This document shows positions 50,183 through 62,346 of a stretch of DNA of 64,000 bases, one piece after another. A program made the translations under genes and the position numbers. Under the pieces are notes generated by a model. That model made no database searches. It was not told where the DNA came from and worked only from the letters and a program-made list of their open reading frames with translations. Each line of letters begins with the position of its first letter. The stretch's first letter is position 1. Origin of the DNA: Crossaster papposus (taxonomy: Eukaryota > Echinodermata > Asteroidea > Velatida > Solasteridae); assembly GCA_037893245.1 (NCBI GenBank), contig JBAIAA010000609.1:142403-206402 (forward strand), written 5' to 3'.

Positions 50183-51690
50183 AAACACATGATGTGGGAA
50201 CAAGCCCTCGAGTTAAATATGTAAAGGGAAAGAAGTGTGCATAAGAAATAAACACATGATGTGGGAACAAGCCCTCGAGTTAAATATGTAAAGGGAAAGA
50301 AGTGTGCATAAGAAATATGTAAAGGAAAAGAAGTGTGCATAAGAAATATGTAAAGGGAAAGAAGTGTGCATAAGAAATATGTAAAGGGAAAGAAGTGTGC
50401 ATAAGAAATATGTAAAGGGAAAGAAGTGTGCATAAGAAATATGTAAAGGGAAAGAAGTGTGCATAAGAAATATGTAAAGGGAAAGAAGTGTGCATAAGAA
50501 ATATGTAAAGGGAAAGAAGTGTGCATAAGAAATATGTAAAGGGAAAGAAGTGTGCATAAGAAATATGTAAAGGGAAAGAAGTGTGCATAAGAAATATGTA
50601 AAGGGAAAGAAGTGTGAATAAGAAATATGTAAAGGGAAAGAAGTGTGCATAAGAAATAAACACATGATGTGGGAACAAGCCCTCGAGTTAAATATGTAAA
50701 GGGAAAGAAGTGTGCATAAGAAATATGTAAAGGGAAAGAAGTGTGCATAAGAAATATGTAAAGGGAAAGAAGTGTGCATAAGAAATATGTAAAGGGAAAG
50801 AAGTGTGCATAAGAAATATGTAAAGGGAAAGAAGTGTGCATAAGAAATATGTAAAGAGAAAGAAGTGTGCATAAGAAATATGTAAAGGGAAAGAAGTGTG
50901 CATAAGAAATATGTAAAGGGAAAGAAGTGTGCATAAGAAATATGTAAAGGGAAAGAAGTGTGCATAAGAAATATGTAAAGGGAAAGAAGTGTGCATAAGA
51001 AATATGTAAAGGGTAAGAAGTGTGCATAAGAAATATGTAAAGGGAAAGAAGTGTGCATAAGAAATATGTAAAGGGAAAGAAGTGTGCATAAGAAATATGT
51101 AAAGGGAAAGAAGTGTGCATAAGAAATATGTAAAGGGAAAGAAGTGTGCATAAGAAATATGTAAAGGGAAAGAAGTGTGCATAAGAAATATGTAAAGGGA
51201 AAGAAGTGTGCATAAGAAATATGTAAAGGGAAAGAAGTGTGCATAAGAAATATGTAAAGGGAAAGAAGTGTGCATAAGAAATATGTAAAGGGAAAGAAGT
51301 GTGCATAAGAAATAAACACATGATGTGGGAACAAGCCCTCGAGTTAAATATGTAAAGGGAAAGAAGTGTGCATAAGAAATATGTAAAGGGAAAGAAGTGT
51401 GCATAAGAAATATGTAAAGGGAAAGAAGTGTGCATAAGAAATATGTAAAGGGAAAGAAGTGTGCATAAGAAATATGTAAAGGGAAAGAAGTGTGCATAAG
51501 AAATATGTAAAGGGAAAGAAGTGTGCATAAGAAATATGTGAAGGGAAAGAAGTGTGCATAAGAAATATGTAAAGGGAAAGAAGTGTGCATAAGAAATATG
51601 TAAAGGGAAAAAAGTGTGCATAAGAAATATGTAAAGGGAAAGAAGTGTGCATAAGAAATATGTAAAGGGAAAGAAGTGTGCATAAGAAAT
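50183..51690 (+). repeat. 1508-bp higher-order repeat, copy D (one unit short)
   Basis: Spacings are 67, 408, 656 and 377 bp, the last being one unit less than 408. A private GTGTGAATAAG unit 433 bp from the copy start is shared only with copy H. Confidence 0.9.
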
Positions 51691-53229
51691 AAACACATGA
51701 TGTGGGAACAAGCCCTCGAGTTAAATATGTAAAGGGAAAGAAGTGTGCATAAGAAATAAACACATGATGTGGGAACAAGCCCTCGAGTTAAATATGTAAA
51801 GGGAAAGAAGTGTGCATAAGAAATATGTAAAGGAAAAGAAGTGTGCATAAGAAATATGTAAAGGGAAAGAAGTGTGCATAAGAAATATGTAAAGGGAAAG
51901 AAGTGTGCATAAGAAATATGTAAAGGGAAAGAAGTGTGCATAAGAAATATGTAAAGGGAAAGAAGTGTGCATAAGAAATATGTAAAGGGAAAGAAGTGTG
52001 CATAAGAAATATGTAAAGGGAAAGAAGTGTGCATAAGAAATATGTAAAGGGAAAGAAGTGTGCATAAGAAATATGTAAAGGGAAAGAAGTGTGCATAAGA
52101 AATATGTAAAGGGAAAGAAGTGTGCATAAGAAATATGTAAAGGGAAAGAAGTGTGCATAAGAAATAAACACATGATGTGGGAACAAGCCCTCGAGTTAAA
52201 TATGTAAAGGGAAAGAAGTGTGCATAAGAAATATGTAAAGGGAAAGAAGTGTGCATAAGAAATATGTAAAGGGAAAGAAGTGTGCATAAGAAATATGTAA
52301 AGGGAAAGAAGTGTGCATAAGAAATATGTAAAGGGAAAGAAGTGTGCATAAGAAATATGTAAAGAGAAAGAAGTGTGCATAAGAAATATGTAAAGGGAAA
52401 GAAGTGTGCATAAGAAATATGTAAAGGGAAAGAAGTGTGCATAAGAAATATGTAAAGGGAAAGAAGTGTGCATAAGAAATATGTAAAGGGAAAGAAGTGT
52501 GCATAAGAAATATGTAAAGGGTAAGAAGTGTGCATAAGAAATATGTAAAGGGAAAGAAGTGTGCATAAGAAATATGTAAAGGGAAAGAAGTGTGCATAAG
52601 AAATATGTAAAGGGAAAGAAGTGTGCATAAGAAATATGTAAAGGGAAAGAAGTGTGCATAAGAAATATGTAAAGGGAAAGAAGTGTGCATAAGAAATATG
52701 TAAAGGGAAAGAAGTGTGCATAAGAAATATGTAAAGGGAAAGAAGTGTGCATAAGAAATATGTAAAGGGAAAGAAGTGTGCATAAGAAATATGTAAAGGG
52801 AAAGAAGTGTGCATAAGAAATAAACACATGATGTGGGAACAAGCCCTCGAGTTAAATATGTAAAGGGAAAGAAGTGTGCATAAGAAATATGTAAAGGGAA
52901 AGAAGTGTGCATAAGAAATATGTAAAGGGAAAGAAGTGTGCATAAGAAATATGTAAAGGGAAAGAAGTGTGCATAAGAAATATGTAAAGGGAAAGAAGTG
53001 TGCATAAGAAATATGTAAAGGGAAAGAAGTGTGCATAAGAAATATGTAAAGGGAAAGAAGTGTTCATAAGAAATATGTAAAGGGAAAGAAGTGTGCATAA
53101 GAAATATGTAAAGGGAAAGAAGTGTGCATAAGAAATATGTAAAGGGAAAGAAGTGTGCATAAGAAATATGTAAAGGGAAAGAAGTGTGCATAAGAAATAT
53201 GTAAAGGGAAATAAGTGTGCATAAGAAAT
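51691..53229 (+). repeat. 1539-bp higher-order repeat, copy E
   Basis: The 67, 408, 656, 408 spacing pattern and the GTGTTCATAAG marker match copies A, C and G. It begins the second four-copy set. Confidence 0.9.
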
Positions 53230-54888
53230 AAACACATGATGTGGGAACAAGCCCTCGAGTTAAATATGTAAAGGGAAAGAAGTGTGCATAAGAAATAAAC
53301 ACATGATGTGGGAACAAGCCCTCGAGTTAAATATGTAAAGGGAAAGAAGTGTGCATAAGAAATATGTAAAGGAAAAGAAGTGTGCATAAGAAATATGTAA
53401 AGGGAAAGAAGTGTGCATAAGAAATATGTAAAGGGAAAGAAGTGTGCATAAGAAATATGTAAAGGGAAAGAAGTGTGCATAAGAAATATGTAAAGGGAAA
53501 GAAGTGTGCATAAGAAATATGTAAAGGGAAAGAAGTGTGCATAAGAAATATGTAAAGGGAAAGAAGTGTGCATAAGAAATATGTAAAGGGAAAGAAGTGT
53601 GCATAAGAAATATGTAAAGGGAAAGAAGTGTGCATAAGAAATATGTAAAGGGAAAGAAGTGTGCATAAGAAATATGTAAAGGGAAAGAAGTGTGCATAAG
53701 AAATAAACACATGATGTGGGAACAAGCCCTCGAGTTAAATATGTAAAGGGAAAGAAGTGTGCATAAGAAATATGTAAAGGGAAAGAAGTGTGCATAAGAA
53801 ATATGTAAAGGGAAAGAAGTGTGCATAAGAAATATGTAAAGGGAAAGAAGTGTGCATAAGAAATATGTAAAGGGAAAGAAGTGTGCATAAGAAATATGTA
53901 AAGAGAAAGAAGTGTGCATAAGAAATATGTAAAGGGAAAGAAGTGTGCATAAGAAATATGTAAAGGGAAAGAAGTGTGCATAAGAAATATGTAAAGGGAA
54001 AGAAGGTGTGCATAAGAAATATGTAAAGGGAAAGAAGTGTGCATAAGAAATATGTAAAGGGTAAGAAGTGTGCATAAGAAATATGTAAAGGGAAAGAAGT
54101 GTGCATAAGAAATATGTAAAGGGAAAGAAGTGTGCATAAGAAATATGTAAAGGGAAAGAAGTGTGCATAAGAAATATGTAAAGGGAAAGAAGTGTGCATA
54201 AGAAATATGTAAAGGGAAAGAAGTGTGCATAAGAAATATGTAAAGGGAAAGAAGTGTGCATAAGAAATATGTAAAGGGAAAGAAGTGTGCATAAGAAATA
54301 TGTAAAGGGAAAGAAGTGTGCATAAGAAATATGTAAAGGGAAAGAAGTGTGCATAAGAAATATGTAAAGGGAAAGAAGTGTGCATAAGAAATATGTAAAG
54401 GGAAAGAAGTGTGCATAAGAAATATGTAAAGGGAAAGAAGTGTGCATAAGAAATATGTAAAGGGAAAGAAGTGTGCATAAGAAATATGTAAAGGGAAAGA
54501 AGTGTGCATAAGAAATATGTAAAGGGAAAGAAGTGTGCATAAGAAATATGTAAAGGGAAAGAAGTGTGCATAAGAAATATGTAAAGGGAAAGAAGTGTGC
54601 ATAAGAAATATGTAAAGGGAAAGAAGTGTGCATAAGAAATATGTAAAGGGAAAGAAGTGTGCATAAGAAATATGTAAAGGGAAAGAAGTGTGCATAAGAA
54701 ATATGTAAAGGGAAAGAAGTGTGCATAAGAAATATGTAAAGGGAAAGAAGTGTGCATAAGAAATATGTAAAGGGAAAGAAGTGTGCATAAGAAATATGTA
54801 AAGGGAAAAAAGTGTGCATAAGAAATATGTAAAGGGAAAGAAGTGTGCATAAGAAATATGTAAAGGGAAAGAAGTGTGCATAAGAAAT
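53230..54888 (+). repeat. 1659-bp higher-order repeat, copy F
   Basis: It has the same missing element as copy B, with a final spacing of 1184 rather than 1183 bp. The extra base is the inserted G in the 32-bp unit at 53989-54020. Confidence 0.89.
53989..54020 (+). repeat. 32-bp unit with one inserted G
   Basis: GAAGTGTG becomes GAAGGTGTG. It is the only 32-bp unit I found, and it explains the single spacing in the ~1.5-kb repeats that departs from 36+31n. Confidence 0.9.
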
Positions 54889-56427
54889 AAACACATGATG
54901 TGGGAACAAGCCCTCGAGTTAAATATGTAAAGGGAAAGAAGTGTGCATAAGAAATAAACACATGATGTGGGAACAAGCCCTCGAGTTAAATATGTAAAGG
55001 GAAAGAAGTGTGCATAAGAAATATGTAAAGGAAAAGAAGTGTGCATAAGAAATATGTAAAGGGAAAGAAGTGTGCATAAGAAATATGTAAAGGGAAAGAA
55101 GTGTGCATAAGAAATATGTAAAGGGAAAGAAGTGTGCATAAGAAATATGTAAAGGGAAAGAAGTGTGCATAAGAAATATGTAAAGGGAAAGAAGTGTGCA
55201 TAAGAAATATGTAAAGGGAAAGAAGTGTGCATAAGAAATATGTAAAGGGAAAGAAGTGTGCATAAGAAATATGTAAAGGGAAAGAAGTGTGCATAAGAAA
55301 TATGTAAAGGGAAAGAAGTGTGCATAAGAAATATGTAAAGGGAAAGAAGTGTGCATAAGAAATAAACACATGATGTGGGAACAAGCCCTCGAGTTAAATA
55401 TGTAAAGGGAAAGAAGTGTGCATAAGAAATATGTAAAGGGAAAGAAGTGTGCATAAGAAATATGTAAAGGGAAAGAAGTGTGCATAAGAAATATGTAAAG
55501 GGAAAGAAGTGTGCATAAGAAATATGTAAAGGGAAAGAAGTGTGCATAAGAAATATGTAAAGAGAAAGAAGTGTGCATAAGAAATATGTAAAGGGAAAGA
55601 AGTGTGCATAAGAAATATGTAAAGGGAAAGAAGTGTGCATAAGAAATATGTAAAGGGAAAGAAGTGTGCATAAGAAATATGTAAAGGGAAAGAAATGTGC
55701 ATAAGAAATATGTAAAGGGTAAGAAGTGTGCATAAGAAATATGTAAAGGGAAAGAAGTGTGCATAAGAAATATGTAAAGGGAAAGAAGTGTGCATAAAAA
55801 ATATGTAAAGGGAAAGAAGTGTGCATAAGAAATATGTAAAGGGAAAGAAGTGTGCATAAGAAATATGTAAAGGGAAAGAAGTGTGCATAAGAAATATGTA
55901 AAGGGAAAGAAGTGTGCATAAGAAATATGTAAAGGGAAAGAAGTGTGCATAAGAAATATGTAAAGGGAAAGAAGTGTGCATAAGAAATATGTAAAGGGAA
56001 AGAAGTGTGCATAAGAAATAAACACATGATGTGGGAACAAGCCCTCGAGTTAAATATGTAAAGGGAAAGAAGTGTGCATAAGAAATATGTAAAGGGAAAG
56101 AAGTGTGCATAAGAAATATGTAAAGGGAAAGAAGTGTGCATAAGAAATATGTAAAGGGAAAGAAGTGTGCATAAGAAATATGTAAAGGGAAAGAAGTGTG
56201 CATAAGAAATATGTAAAGGGAAAGAAGTGTGCATAAGAAATATGTAAAGGGAAAGAAGTGTTCATAAGAAATATGTAAAGGGAAAGAAGTGTGCATAAGA
56301 AATATGTAAAGGGAAAGAAGTGTGCATAAGAAATATGTAAAGGGAAAGAAGTGTGCATAAGAAATATGTAAAGGGAAAGAAGTGTGCATAAGAAATATGT
56401 AAAGGGAAAGAAGTGTGCATAAGAAAT
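54889..56427 (+). repeat. 1539-bp higher-order repeat, copy G
   Basis: The 67, 408, 656, 408 spacing is intact. It shares the AAGAAATGTGC unit with copy C at the same internal offset (805 bp). Confidence 0.9.
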
Positions 56428-57997
56428 AAACACATGATGTGGGAACAAGCCCTCGAGTTAAATATGTAAAGGGAAAGAAGTGTGCATAAGAAATAAACAC
56501 ATGATGTGGGAACAAGCCCTCGAGTTAAATATGTAAAGGGAAAGAAGTGTGCATAAGAAATATGTAAAGGAAAAGAAGTGTGCATAAGAAATATGTAAAG
56601 GGAAAGAAGTGTGCATAAGAAATATGTAAAGGGAAAGAAGTGTGCATAAGAAATATGTAAATGGAAAGAAGTGTGCATAAGAAATATGTAAAGGGAAAGA
56701 AGTGTGCATAAGAAATATGTAAAGGGAAAGAAGTGTGCATAAGAAATATGTAAAGGGAAAGAAGTGTGCATAAGAAATATGTAAAGGGAAAGAAGTGTGC
56801 ATAAGAAATATGTAAAGGGAAAGAAGTGTGCATAAGAAATATGTAAAGGGAAAGAAGTGTGAATAAGAAATATGTAAAGGGAAAGAAGTGTGCATAAGAA
56901 ATAAACACATGATGTGGGAACAAGCCCTCGAGTTAAATATGTAAAGGGAAAGAAGTGTGCATAAGAAATATGTAAAGGGAAAGAAGTGTGCATAAGAAAT
57001 ATGTAAAGGGAAAGAAGTGTGCATAAGAAATATGTAAAGGGAAAGAAGTGTGCATAAGAAATATGTAAAGGGAAAGAAGTGTGCATAAGAAATATGTAAA
57101 GAGAAAGAAGTGTGCATAAGAAATATGTAAAGGGAAAGAAGTGTGCATAAGAAATATGTAAAGGGAAAGAAGTGTGCATAAGAAATATGTAAAGGGAAAG
57201 AAGTGTGCATAAGAAATATGTAAAGGGAAAGAAGTGTGCATAAGAAATATGTAAAGGGTAAGAAGTGTGCATAAGAAATATGTAAAGGGAAAGAAGTGTG
57301 CATAAGAAATATGTAAAGGGAAAGAAGTGTGCATAAGAAATATGTAAAGGGAAAGAAGTGTGCATAAGAAATATGTAAAGGGAAAGAAGTGTGCATAAGA
57401 AATATGTAAAGGGAAAGAAGTGTGCATAAGAAATATGTAAAGGGAAAGAAGTGTGCATAAGAAATATGTAAAGGGAAAGAAGTGTGCATAAGAAATATGT
57501 AAAGGGAAAGAAGTGTGCATAAGAAATATGTAAAGGGAAAGAAGTGTGCATAAGAAATAAACACATGATGTGGGAACAAGCCCTCGAGTTAAATATGTAA
57601 AGGGAAAGAAGTGTGCATAAGAAATATGTAAAGGGAAAGAAGTGTGCATAAGAAATATGTAAAGGGAAAGAAGTGTGCATAAGAAATATGTAAAGGGAAA
57701 GAAGTGTGTATAAGAAATATGTAAAGGGAAAGAAGTGTGCATAAGAAATATGTAAAGGGAAAGAAGTGTGCATAAGAAATATGTAAAGGGAAAGAAGTGT
57801 TCATAAGAAATATGTAAAGGGAAAGAAGTGTGCATAAGAAATATGTAAAGGGAAAGAAGTGTGCATAAGAAATATGTAAAGGGAAAGAAGTGTGCATAAG
57901 AAATATGTAAAGGGAAAGAAGTGTGCATAAGAAATATGTAAAGGGAAAGAAGTGTGCATAATAAATATGTAAAGGGAAAGAAGTGTGAATACGAAAT
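56428..57997 (+). repeat. 1570-bp higher-order repeat, copy H (one unit longer)
   Basis: Spacings are 67, 408, 656 and 439 bp. It shares the GTGTGAATAAG unit at offset 433 with copy D. A GTGTGTATAAG unit near 57709 is private. It ends where a C-type element and short unit resume. Confidence 0.89.
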
Positions 57998-58064
57998 AAA
58001 CACATGATGTCGGGACAAGCCCTCGAGTTAAATATGTAAAGGGAAAGAAGTGTGCATAAGAAAT

Positions 58065-58094
58065 AATAAAGGGAAATAAGTGTGCATAAGAAAT
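58065..58094 (+). repeat. 30-bp short unit (AATAAAGGG form), reference copy of 4
   Basis: This is a second form of the short unit, starting AATAAAGGG. It is seen one unit after the C-type elements at 57998, 59557, 60284 and 60757 and nowhere left of 58 kb. Its position relative to the element matches the AAAAAAGGG form, so the two are most simply variants of one ancestral short unit. Confidence 0.92.
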
Positions 58095-60509
58095 ATGTAA
58101 AGGGAAAGAAGTGTGCATAAGATATATGTAAAGGGAAAGAAGTGTGCATAAGAAATATGTAAAGGGAAAGAAGTGTGCATAAGAAATAAACACATGATGT
58201 CGGGACAAGCCCTCGAGTTAAATATGTAAAGGGAAAGAAGTGTGCATAAGAAATATGTAAAGGGAAAGAAGTGTGCATAAGAAATATGTAAAGGGAAAGA
58301 AGTGTGCATAAGAAATATGTAAAGGGAAAGAAGTGTGCATAAGAAATATGTAAAGGGAAAGAAGTGTGCATAAGAAATATGTAAAGGGAAAGAAGTGTGC
58401 ATAAGAAATATGTAAAGGGAAAGAAGTGTGCATAAGAAATATGTAAAGGGAAAGAAGTGTGCATAAGAATAATGTAAAGGGAAAGAAGTGTGCATAAGAA
58501 ATATGTAAAGGGAAAGAAGTGTGCATAAGAAATATGTAAAGGGAAAGAAGTGTGCATCAGAAATATGTAAAGGGAAAGAAGTGTGCATAAGAAATTTGTA
58601 AAGGGAAAGAAGTGTGCATAAGAAATATGTAAAGGGAAAGAAGTGTGCATAAGAAATATGTAAAGGGAAAGAAGTGTGCATAAGAAATATGTAAAGGGAA
58701 AGAAGTGTGCATAAGAAATATGTAAAGGGAAAGAAGTGTGCATAAGAAATATGTAAAGGGAAAGAAGTGTGCATAAGAAATATGTAAAGGGAAAGAAGTG
58801 TGCATAAGAAATATGTAAAGGGAAAGAAGTGTGCATAAGAAATATGTAAAGGGAAAGAAGTGTGCATAAGAAATATGTAAAGGGGAAGAAGTGTGCATAA
58901 GAAATATGTAAAGGGAAAGAAGTGTGCATAAGAAATATGTAAAGGGAAAGAAGTGTGCATACGAAATATGTAAAGGGAAAGAAGTGTGCATAAGAAATAT
59001 GTAAAGGGAGAGAAGTGTGCATAAGAAATATGTAAAGGGAAAGAAGTGTGCATAAGAAATATGTAAAGGGAAAGAAGTGTGCATAAGAAATATGTAAAGG
59101 GACAGAAGTGTGCATAAGAAATATGTAAAGGGAAAGAAGTGTGCATAAGAAATATGTAAAAGGAAAGAAGTGTGCATAAGAAATATGTAAAGGGAAAGAA
59201 GTGTGCATAAGAAATATGTAAAGGGAAAGAAGTGTGCATAGGAAATATGTAAAGGGAAAGAAGTGTGCATAAGAAATATGTAAAGGGAAAGAAGTGTGCA
59301 TAAGAAATATGTAAAGGGAAAGAAGTGTGCATAAGAAATATGTAAAGGGAGAGAAGTGTGCATAAGAAATATGTAAAGGGAAAGAAGTGTGCATAAGAAA
59401 TATGTAAAGGGAAAGAAGTATGCATAAGAAATATGTAAAGGGAAAGAAGTGTGCATAAGAAATATGTAAAGGGAAAGAAGTGTGCATAAGAAATATGTAA
59501 AGGGAAAGAAGTGTGCATAAGAAATATGTAAAGGGAAAGAAGTGTGCATAAGAAATAAACACATGATGTCGGGACAAGCCCTCGAGTTAAATATGTAAAG
59601 GGAAAGAAGTGTGCATAAGAAATAATAAAGGGAAAGAAGTGTGCATAAGAAATATGTAAAGGGAAAGAAGTGTGCATAAGAAGTATGTAAAGGGAAAGAA
59701 GTGTGCATAAGAAATAAACACATGATGTCGGGACAAGCCCTCGAGTTAAATATGTAAAGGGAAAGAAGTGTGCATAAGAAATATGTAAAGGGAAAGAAGT
59801 GTGCATAAGAAATATGTAAAGGGAAAGAAGTGTGCATAAGAAATATGTAAAGGGAAAGAAGTGTGCATAAGAAATATGTAAAGGGAAAGAAGTGTGCATA
59901 AGAAATATGTAAAGGGAAAGAAGTGTGCATAAGAAATATGTAAAGGGAAAGAAGTGTGCATAAGAAATATGTAAAGGGAAAGAAGTGTGCATAAGAAATA
60001 TGTAAAGGGAAAGAAGTGTGCATAAGACATATGTAAAGGGAAAGAAGTGTGCATAAGAAATATGTAAAGGGAAAGAAGTGTGCATAAGAAATATGTAAAG
60101 GGAAAGAAGTGTGCATAAGAAATATGTAAAGGGAAAGAAGTGTGCATAAGAAATAAACACATGATGTGGGAACAAGCCCTCGAGTTAAATATGTAAAGGG
60201 AAAGAAGTGTGCATAAGAAATATGTAAAGGGAAAGAAGTGTGCATAAGAAATATGTAAAGGGAAAGAAGTGTGCATAAGAAATAAACACATGATATCGGG
60301 ACAAGCCCTCGAGTTAAATATGTAAAGGGAAAGAAGTGTGCATAAGAAATAATAAAGGGAAATAAGTGTGCATAAGAAATATGTAAAGGGAAAGAAGTGT
60401 GCATAAGAAATATGTAAAGGGAAAGAAGTGTGCATAAGAAATATGTAAAGGGAAAGAAGTGTGCATAAGAAATAAACACATGATGTCGGGACAAGCCCTC
60501 GAGTTAAAT

Positions 60510-60539
60510 ATGTAAAGAGAAGAAGTGTGCATAAGAAAT
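60510..60539 (+). repeat. 30-bp unit with deletion next to an element
   Basis: The first unit after the element at 60474 reads AAAGAGAAGAAG in place of AAAGGGAAAGAAG, one base shorter. It accounts for the spacing of 283 instead of 284 bp to the next element. Confidence 0.88.
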
Positions 60540-62346
60540 ATGTAAAGGGAAAGAAGTGTGCATAAGAAATATGTAAAGGGAAAGAAGTGTGCATAAGAAA
60601 TATGTAAAGGGAAAGAAGTGTGCATAAGAAATATGTAAAGGGAAAGAAGTATGCATAAGAAATATGTAAAGGGAAAGAAGTGTGCATAAGAAATATGTAA
60701 AGGGAAAGAAGTGTGCATAAGAAATATGTAAAGGGAAAGAAGTGTGCATAAGAAATAAACACATGATGTCGGGACAAGCCCTCGAGTTAAATATGTAAAG
60801 GGAAAGAAGTGTGCATAAGAAATAATAAAGGGAAAGAAGTGTGCATAAGAAATATGTAAAGGGAAAGAAGTGTGCATAAGAAATATGTAAAGGGAAAGAA
60901 GTGTGCATAAGAAATAAACACATGATGTCGGGACAAGCCCTCGAGTTAAATATGTAAAGCTAAAGAAGTGTGCATAAGAAATATGTAAAGGGAAAGAAGT
61001 GTGCATAAGAAATATGTAAAGGGGAAGAAGTGTGCATAAGAAATATGTAAAGGGAAAGAAGTGTGCATAAGAAATATGTAAAGGGAAAGAAGTGTGCATA
61101 AGAAATATGTAAAGGGAAAGAAGTGTGCATAAGAAATATGTAAAGGGAGAGAAGTGTGCATAAGAAATATGTAAAGGGAAAGAAGTGTGCATAAGAAATA
61201 TGTAAAGGGAAAGAAGTGTGCATAAGAAATATGTAAAGGGAAAGAAGTGTGCATAAGAAATATGTAAAGGGAAAGAAGTGTGCATAAGAAATATGTAAAA
61301 GGAAAGAAGTGTGCATAAGAAATATATAAAGGGAAAGAAGTGTGCATAAGAAATATGTAAAGGGAAAGAAGTGTGCATAGGAAATATGTAAAGGGAAAGA
61401 AGTGTGCATAAGAAATATGTAAAGGGAAAGAAGTGTGCATAAGAAATATGTAAAGGGAAAGAAGTGTGCATACGAAATATGTAAAGGGAGAAAAGTGTGC
61501 ATAAGAAATATGTAAAGGGAAAGAAGTGTGCATAAGAAATATGTAAAGGGAAAGAAGTGTGCATAAGAAATATGTAAAGGGAAAGAAGTGTGCATAAGAA
61601 ATATGTAAAGGGAAAGAAGTGTGCATAAGAAATATGTAAAGGGAAAGAAGTGTGCATAAGAAATATGTAAAGGGAAAGAAGTATGCATAAGAAATATGTA
61701 AAGGGAAAGAAGTGTGCATAAGAAATATGTAAAGGGAAAGAAGTGTGCATAAGAAATATGTAAAGGGAAAGAAGTGTGCATAAGAAATATGTAAAGGGAA
61801 AGAAGTGTGCATAAGAAATATGTAAAGGGAAAGAAGTGTGCATAAGAAATATGTAAAGGGAAAGAAGTGTGCATAAGAAATATGTAAAGGGAAAGAAGTG
61901 TGCATAAGAAATATGTAAAGGGAAAGAAGTGTGCATAAGAAATATGTAAAGGGAAAGAAGTGTGCATAAGAAATATGTAAAGGGAAAGAAGTGTGCATAA
62001 GAAATATGTAAAGGGTAAGAAGTGTGCATAAGAAATATGTAAAGGGAAAGAAGTGTGCATAAGAAATATGTAAAGGGAAAGAAGTGTGCATAAGATATAT
62101 GTAAAGGGAAAGAAGTGTGCATAAGAAATATGTAAAGGGAAAGAAGTGTGCATAAGAAATATGTAAAGGGAAAGAAGTGTGCATAAGAAATATGTAAAGG
62201 GAAAGAAGTGTGCATAAGAAATATGTAAAGGGAAAGAAGTGTGCATAAGAAATATGTAAAGGGAAAGAAGTGTGCATAAGAAATATGTAAAGGGAAAGAA
62301 GTGTGCATAAGAAATATGTAAAGGGAAAGAAGTGTGCATAAGAAAT

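Larger units (their letters stand above)
57998..62346 (+). repeat. Mixed domain with a 1200-bp repeat
   Basis: C-type elements at 57998, 58188, 59557, 59716, 60284, 60474, 60757 and 60916 and one G-type at 60155. The 59557/59716 pair recurs as 60757/60916, exactly 1200 bp later, both with the AATAAAGGG short unit and a 159-bp spacing. The element at 60284 has TGATATCGGG for TGATGTCGGG. From 60916 to 62347 there are 45 units without an element. Confidence 0.85.
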
